The notes below the pieces were generated by a model, which was not told where the DNA came from, ran no database searches, and saw only the letters and a list, made by a program, of their open reading frames with translations. Below, in pieces: positions 61,212 through 64,000 of a stretch of DNA of 64,000 nt. The translations under genes and the position numbers were made by a program. Origin of the DNA: Anaeropeptidivorans aminofermentans (lineage in GTDB: Bacteria > Bacillota > Clostridia > Lachnospirales > UBA5962); assembly GCF_940670685.1 (NCBI RefSeq), contig NZ_OW711693.1:2170001-2234000 (forward strand). Reading direction: 5' to 3'. Every line of letters starts with the position of its first letter. Position 1 is the first letter of the stretch.

Positions 61212-61826
61212 TTAGCGCATATTTTTTATTACTTTAAGCCTTGTAAATTCATCTCTTTCTCTTTCTTCGAGCGTATCTTGAATGGTTTTAACAAGGTTTT
61301 CATATCTGGGAATGGTTATATTCTTTAACGCATTGGCTCTTTTTTGAGTCTTTTTAATGCTTACGGCAAGCCGGTAGGCTGCATTCTCAACCATAGAAAG
61401 CTTAACTGTAAGTTCCTTTACTCTTTTAAACTTAATATAAGCCTCATCAAGAGCAGCTGTAGTATTGCCAAAGCCGAAGCTTGGGGTCTCATCAGGATTG
61501 TCCTCATAAGTAACCATTGGAATTTCTACTCCCATGATACTTCTATTTCTTACGTTAATGCTTCCTTCAAGAGGAATACCATAACTGAATCGCTCAACTC
61601 TTGAGATACCCATGCTGATATTTGCACTTTGAAGTGCTTTATAGGCTTCTGTAAAAATTGTATCGATTTCATACTGTATTTGATTGGCCTTTTCATTAAG
61701 CTCCATTATTTCACGAATAAGGACGTTGCGCTTTTTATCCATAAGCTCATAGCCCTGTTTTGAAAGGCGCAAGGTATTTTTTGCGGCAATTAAATTGCCC
61801 TTTGTAGGAAATGTATTTGTCTGCAT
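61212..61826 (-). CDS. atpD: V-type ATP synthase subunit D
   Basis: 204 residues. MQTNTFPTKGNLIAAKNTLRLSKQGYELMDKKRNVLIREIM at the N terminus and AAYRLAVSIKKTQKRANALKNITIPRYENLVKTI at the C terminus form the coiled-coil central shaft. Subunit D is the rotor of the V1 sector, linking ATP hydrolysis in A3B3 to the membrane ring. AAAGGTGA precedes the ATG. It follows subunit B by 14 bp and is followed by a terminator, so it is the last operon gene. Confidence 0.96.
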   Translation of the reverse strand: MQTNTFPTKGNLIAAKNTLRLSKQGYELMDKKRNVLIREIMELNEKANQIQYEIDTIFTEAYKALQSANISMGISRVERFSYGIPLEGSINVRNRSIMGVEIPMVTYEDNPDETPSFGFGNTTAALDEAYIKFKRVKELTVKLSMVENAAYRLAVSIKKTQKRANALKNITIPRYENLVKTIQDTLEERERDEFTRLKVIKNMR

Positions 61827-61840
61827 AAAATCACCTTTCC

Positions 61841-63241
61841 TTACTTGTCCTCTTCGTCTTTTTGCTTGCCATGAGGAACATAATATTTATCAAGATATTC
61901 CGTACGTACTCTGTCAAGCTCTACTTTAGGAAGATAACCTAGTATCTCCCAGCCAAGATTAATTGTTTCCATAATGGACCTGTTTTCATAAGGGCCTTGA
62001 TTTAAATATCTGGCCTCGAAAATTTTACCAAATTCCATATATGCCTTATCAAGGCTTGAAAGCTCATCTTCACCAATAACAGAAGCAAGGGCTCTTACAT
62101 CATTTACATGAGCATAAGATGAGAATATCTGGTTTGCAAGGTCCGGGTGGTCTTCTCTTGTATACCCTTCACCGATACCATCTTTCATAAGTCTCGAAAG
62201 AGAAGGAAGTACATTCACAGGAGGGTTTATGCCCTTCTGGTAAAGGCTTCTTTCAAGAACAATCTGGCCTTCCGTAATATAGCCTGTAAGGTCTGGGACA
62301 GGATGGGTAATGTCATCATTAGGCATAGTAAGAATGGGAACCTGCGTGACGGAGCCCTTGGAGCCTGCCACGATACCTGCCCTTTCATATAATGAAGCAA
62401 GCTCTGAATAAAGATAGCCGGGATAGCCTTTACGGCTTGGTATCTCGCCCTTTGAAGAAGAAATTTCTCTAAGAGCCTCAGCATATGAGGTCATATCCGT
62501 CAAAACTACGAGAACGTTCATATCCTTTTCATAAGCGAGATATTCTGCAACTGTAAGGGCAGCTCTTGGGGTTATAATTCTTTCAACAACGGGGTCATTG
62601 GCAAGATTCAGAAACATTACCGCTCTGCCTATGGCTCCGGAATTTTCAAATTCTCTTCTGAAAAAGTCTGCAACGTCATGCTTTACGCCCATGGCGGCAA
62701 AAACGATGGCAAACTTTTCATCGTTTCCCTCCCCCAAAGATGCTTGCCGTACAATCTGAGCCGCAAGCTGGTCGTGAGGAAGACCGTTTCCTGAAAATAT
62801 GGGAAGCTTCTGGCCTCTGATTAATGTAGCAAGTCCATCTATGGAAGAAACCCCTGTTTGAATGAAGTTTCTCGGGTATACTCTGGATACGGGATTAATA
62901 GGCTTACCGTTTACATCGGCATATTTTTCGGGATATATTTCCCCAAGGCCGTCTATAGGCCTTCCAGCGCCGTCAAATATTCTTCCAAGGATTTCTTCAG
63001 AAAGTCTTATTTCCATAGGCTTACCTGTAAATACGGCAGATGTATTTGAAAGAGAAAAATCGTCCGTTCCTTCAAAAACCTGAACCACGGCCTTATTACC
63101 GTCGATTTCAAGAACACGGCCTGTTTTCTGCTTTCCGCCTATTTTAAATTTAACTAATTCTTCATATCCTATGCCCTCTATATTTTCCAGAACAACAAAG
63201 GAGCCGTTAATTTCCGATAAACCCAAATATTCTATTTGCAT
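61841..63241 (-). CDS. atpB: V-type ATP synthase subunit B (non-catalytic)
   Basis: 466 residues. The N-terminal beta-barrel, then a nucleotide-binding core with a degenerate P-loop ([14 protein letters not shown] in place of GxxGxGKT), which marks the regulatory B subunit. Later blocks: [12 protein letters not shown]-type [48 protein letters not shown] and [18 protein letters not shown]. It alternates with subunit A in the V1 head. AAGGGGGAG lies before the ATG. In Clostridia this enzyme usually pumps H+ or Na+ or makes ATP. Confidence 0.97.
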   Translation of the reverse strand: MQIEYLGLSEINGSFVVLENIEGIGYEELVKFKIGGKQKTGRVLEIDGNKAVVQVFEGTDDFSLSNTSAVFTGKPMEIRLSEEILGRIFDGAGRPIDGLGEIYPEKYADVNGKPINPVSRVYPRNFIQTGVSSIDGLATLIRGQKLPIFSGNGLPHDQLAAQIVRQASLGEGNDEKFAIVFAAMGVKHDVADFFRREFENSGAIGRAVMFLNLANDPVVERIITPRAALTVAEYLAYEKDMNVLVVLTDMTSYAEALREISSSKGEIPSRKGYPGYLYSELASLYERAGIVAGSKGSVTQVPILTMPNDDITHPVPDLTGYITEGQIVLERSLYQKGINPPVNVLPSLSRLMKDGIGEGYTREDHPDLANQIFSSYAHVNDVRALASVIGEDELSSLDKAYMEFGKIFEARYLNQGPYENRSIMETINLGWEILGYLPKVELDRVRTEYLDKYYVPHGKQKDEEDK

Positions 63242-63253
63242 TTAAGCTCCCCC

Positions 63254-64000
63254 TTAGTAATTTTTATAAACATGGTCATAAAATTCGTCTATTTCTTTAA
63301 AATACCCGTCAAGCTTCTCCGGTTCGTCGTTTCCTACATTATATTTTATGGAAATAACTTTTTCAAATATAGGCTCCTTAATTAAAACGCTCATAGGGAT
63401 GTTCATATCAATCAAAAGCTTTGACTTCTTATAAAGATAAAGGATAATTTCCATCATTTTCATCTGCTTTTGGAATGGAACATAAGTATCAAAAACATGA
63501 TAGGCATTCTGCTGAACAAATCCGAGCCTTACAACCTTGGCAATTTCCAAAACAAGCTTCTGACTGTCTGGAAGAACGTCGGAGCCGATTAATTTAACGA
63601 TTTCCATAAGCTCTGATTCTTCGTTCAGAAGCTTTATGATTTCTTTTCTATGGTCTATAAAATATTCGCTTACGTTTTCTTCATACCATGGGGTTAAGTC
63701 TGTTAAATATTCACTGTAAGATGTAAGCCACTGGATTGCCGGAAAATGTCTTGCATAAGCGAGGCTTTTATCCAAAGTCCAAAAAGTTCTTACAAAACGC
63801 TTTGTGTTTTGAGTAACGGGCTCGGAAAAATCGCCGCCCTGAGGTGATACGGCGCCGATAATGCTTACGGAACCTGAGGTTTCATTTAAATTTTCAAAGC
63901 TTCCGGCCCTTTCATAAAAACCTGCAAGTCTTGAAGCAAGATACGCAGGGAAACCTTCTTCCGCCGGCATTTCTTCAAGACGGCCCGAAAGCTCTCTTAA
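63254..64000 (-). CDS. atpA: V-type ATP synthase subunit A (catalytic), C-terminal part
   Basis: The last 248 codons of the catalytic subunit; the frame is open at the window edge, reading LRELSGRLEEMPAEEGFPAY, and the Walker A region is outside. Visible family blocks: SRLAGFYERAG, GSVSIIGAVSPQGGDFSEPVTQNT and WTLDKSLAYARHFPAIQWLTSYSEY. It hydrolyses or makes ATP in the V1 head. Subunit B follows 12 bp downstream. Gene order A-B-D is standard for bacterial V-ATPase operons. Confidence 0.96.
   Translation of the reverse strand, partial: LRELSGRLEEMPAEEGFPAYLASRLAGFYERAGSFENLNETSGSVSIIGAVSPQGGDFSEPVTQNTKRFVRTFWTLDKSLAYARHFPAIQWLTSYSEYLTDLTPWYEENVSEYFIDHRKEIIKLLNEESELMEIVKLIGSDVLPDSQKLVLEIAKVVRLGFVQQNAYHVFDTYVPFQKQMKMMEIILYLYKKSKLLIDMNIPMSVLIKEPIFEKVISIKYNVGNDEPEKLDGYFKEIDEFYDHVYKNY

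Overview
This window reads as chromosomal DNA of an AT-rich, low-GC Gram-positive anaerobe of the class Clostridia, most likely the Lachnospirales side. The case rests on gene content: an atypical type IIA topoisomerase pair, a V-type (not F-type) ATPase, NadD fused to YqeK, DUF3793 plus flavodoxin, a reverse rubrerythrin, a DUF134/Mrp/NifX-like cluster, a poly-HAMP chemoreceptor, strong AGGAGG ribosome-binding sites and several TTG starts. No species is claimed.

Layout. 0-6.4 kb: topoisomerase subunits B (partial) and A on +, facing a three-gene M42 aminopeptidase operon on -. 6.5-9.7 kb: a 5 x 87-bp tandem palindrome array, an alanyl-tRNA editing protein and a CPBP protease. 9.9-13.3 kb: a visibly GC-richer group on - with an alpha/alpha-toroid cyclase-like protein, a tocopherol-cyclase-like protein and a Rieske/FAD oxidoreductase. 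13.3-17.7 kb: a decayed accessory island with an AraC-type pseudogene, a frameshifted membrane-protein relic, a small ORF, and an intact HTH regulator plus HExxH membrane protein behind a perfect 40-bp palindrome. 17.7-22.3 kb: DUF3788, tRNA-Leu(UAG), a FIVAR-like protein, nadD-yqeK, rsfS and an M20 amidohydrolase. 22.5-29.7 kb, all on -: DUF3787/DUF378, DUF1836, M16 peptidase-dut, rpsO-pnp and lgt. 29.9-34.6 kb: a second tandem palindrome array, lexA, an isochorismatase-fold hydrolase, a MATE exporter and a tyrosine phosphatase. 34.7-42.2 kb on +: polA-coaE-lytic transglycosylase-substrate-binding lipoprotein, then a GalT-like HIT protein and ddl. 42.4-51.4 kb: an NlpC/P60 wall hydrolase, a VanW lipoprotein, DUF134-Mrp-NifX, LURP-one, a chemoreceptor, a 45-residue membrane protein and a divergent polysaccharide deacetylase. 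51.6-56.6 kb: DUF368-prmA-rsmE-cysteine desulfurase-thiI operon. 56.9-64 kb: M18 aminopeptidase, DUF3793-flavodoxin, rubrerythrin, and the end of the V-ATPase operon (A-B-D).

The most striking unexplained signal is between genes. Two families of interspersed imperfect palindromes recur in both orientations. Family A is about 130-140 bp with TATAGTAAAt/a termini, in about nine copies and two subfamilies. Family B is about 103 bp and starts TACTTGAATT, in about five copies. One B lies inside an A and two others abut an A. They look like non-autonomous MITE-type elements. Two tandem arrays (5 x 87 bp and 2 x 129 bp) carry hairpins with covarying arms. These repeats create small open frames that resemble one another but are not genes.

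Other items to check: the autoregulated HTH/HExxH pair, a DUF3793 gene whose best start is AUU, a potential H-type pseudoknot in the rpsO leader, structured leaders before the flavodoxin and VanW genes, and the cyclase-like cluster.
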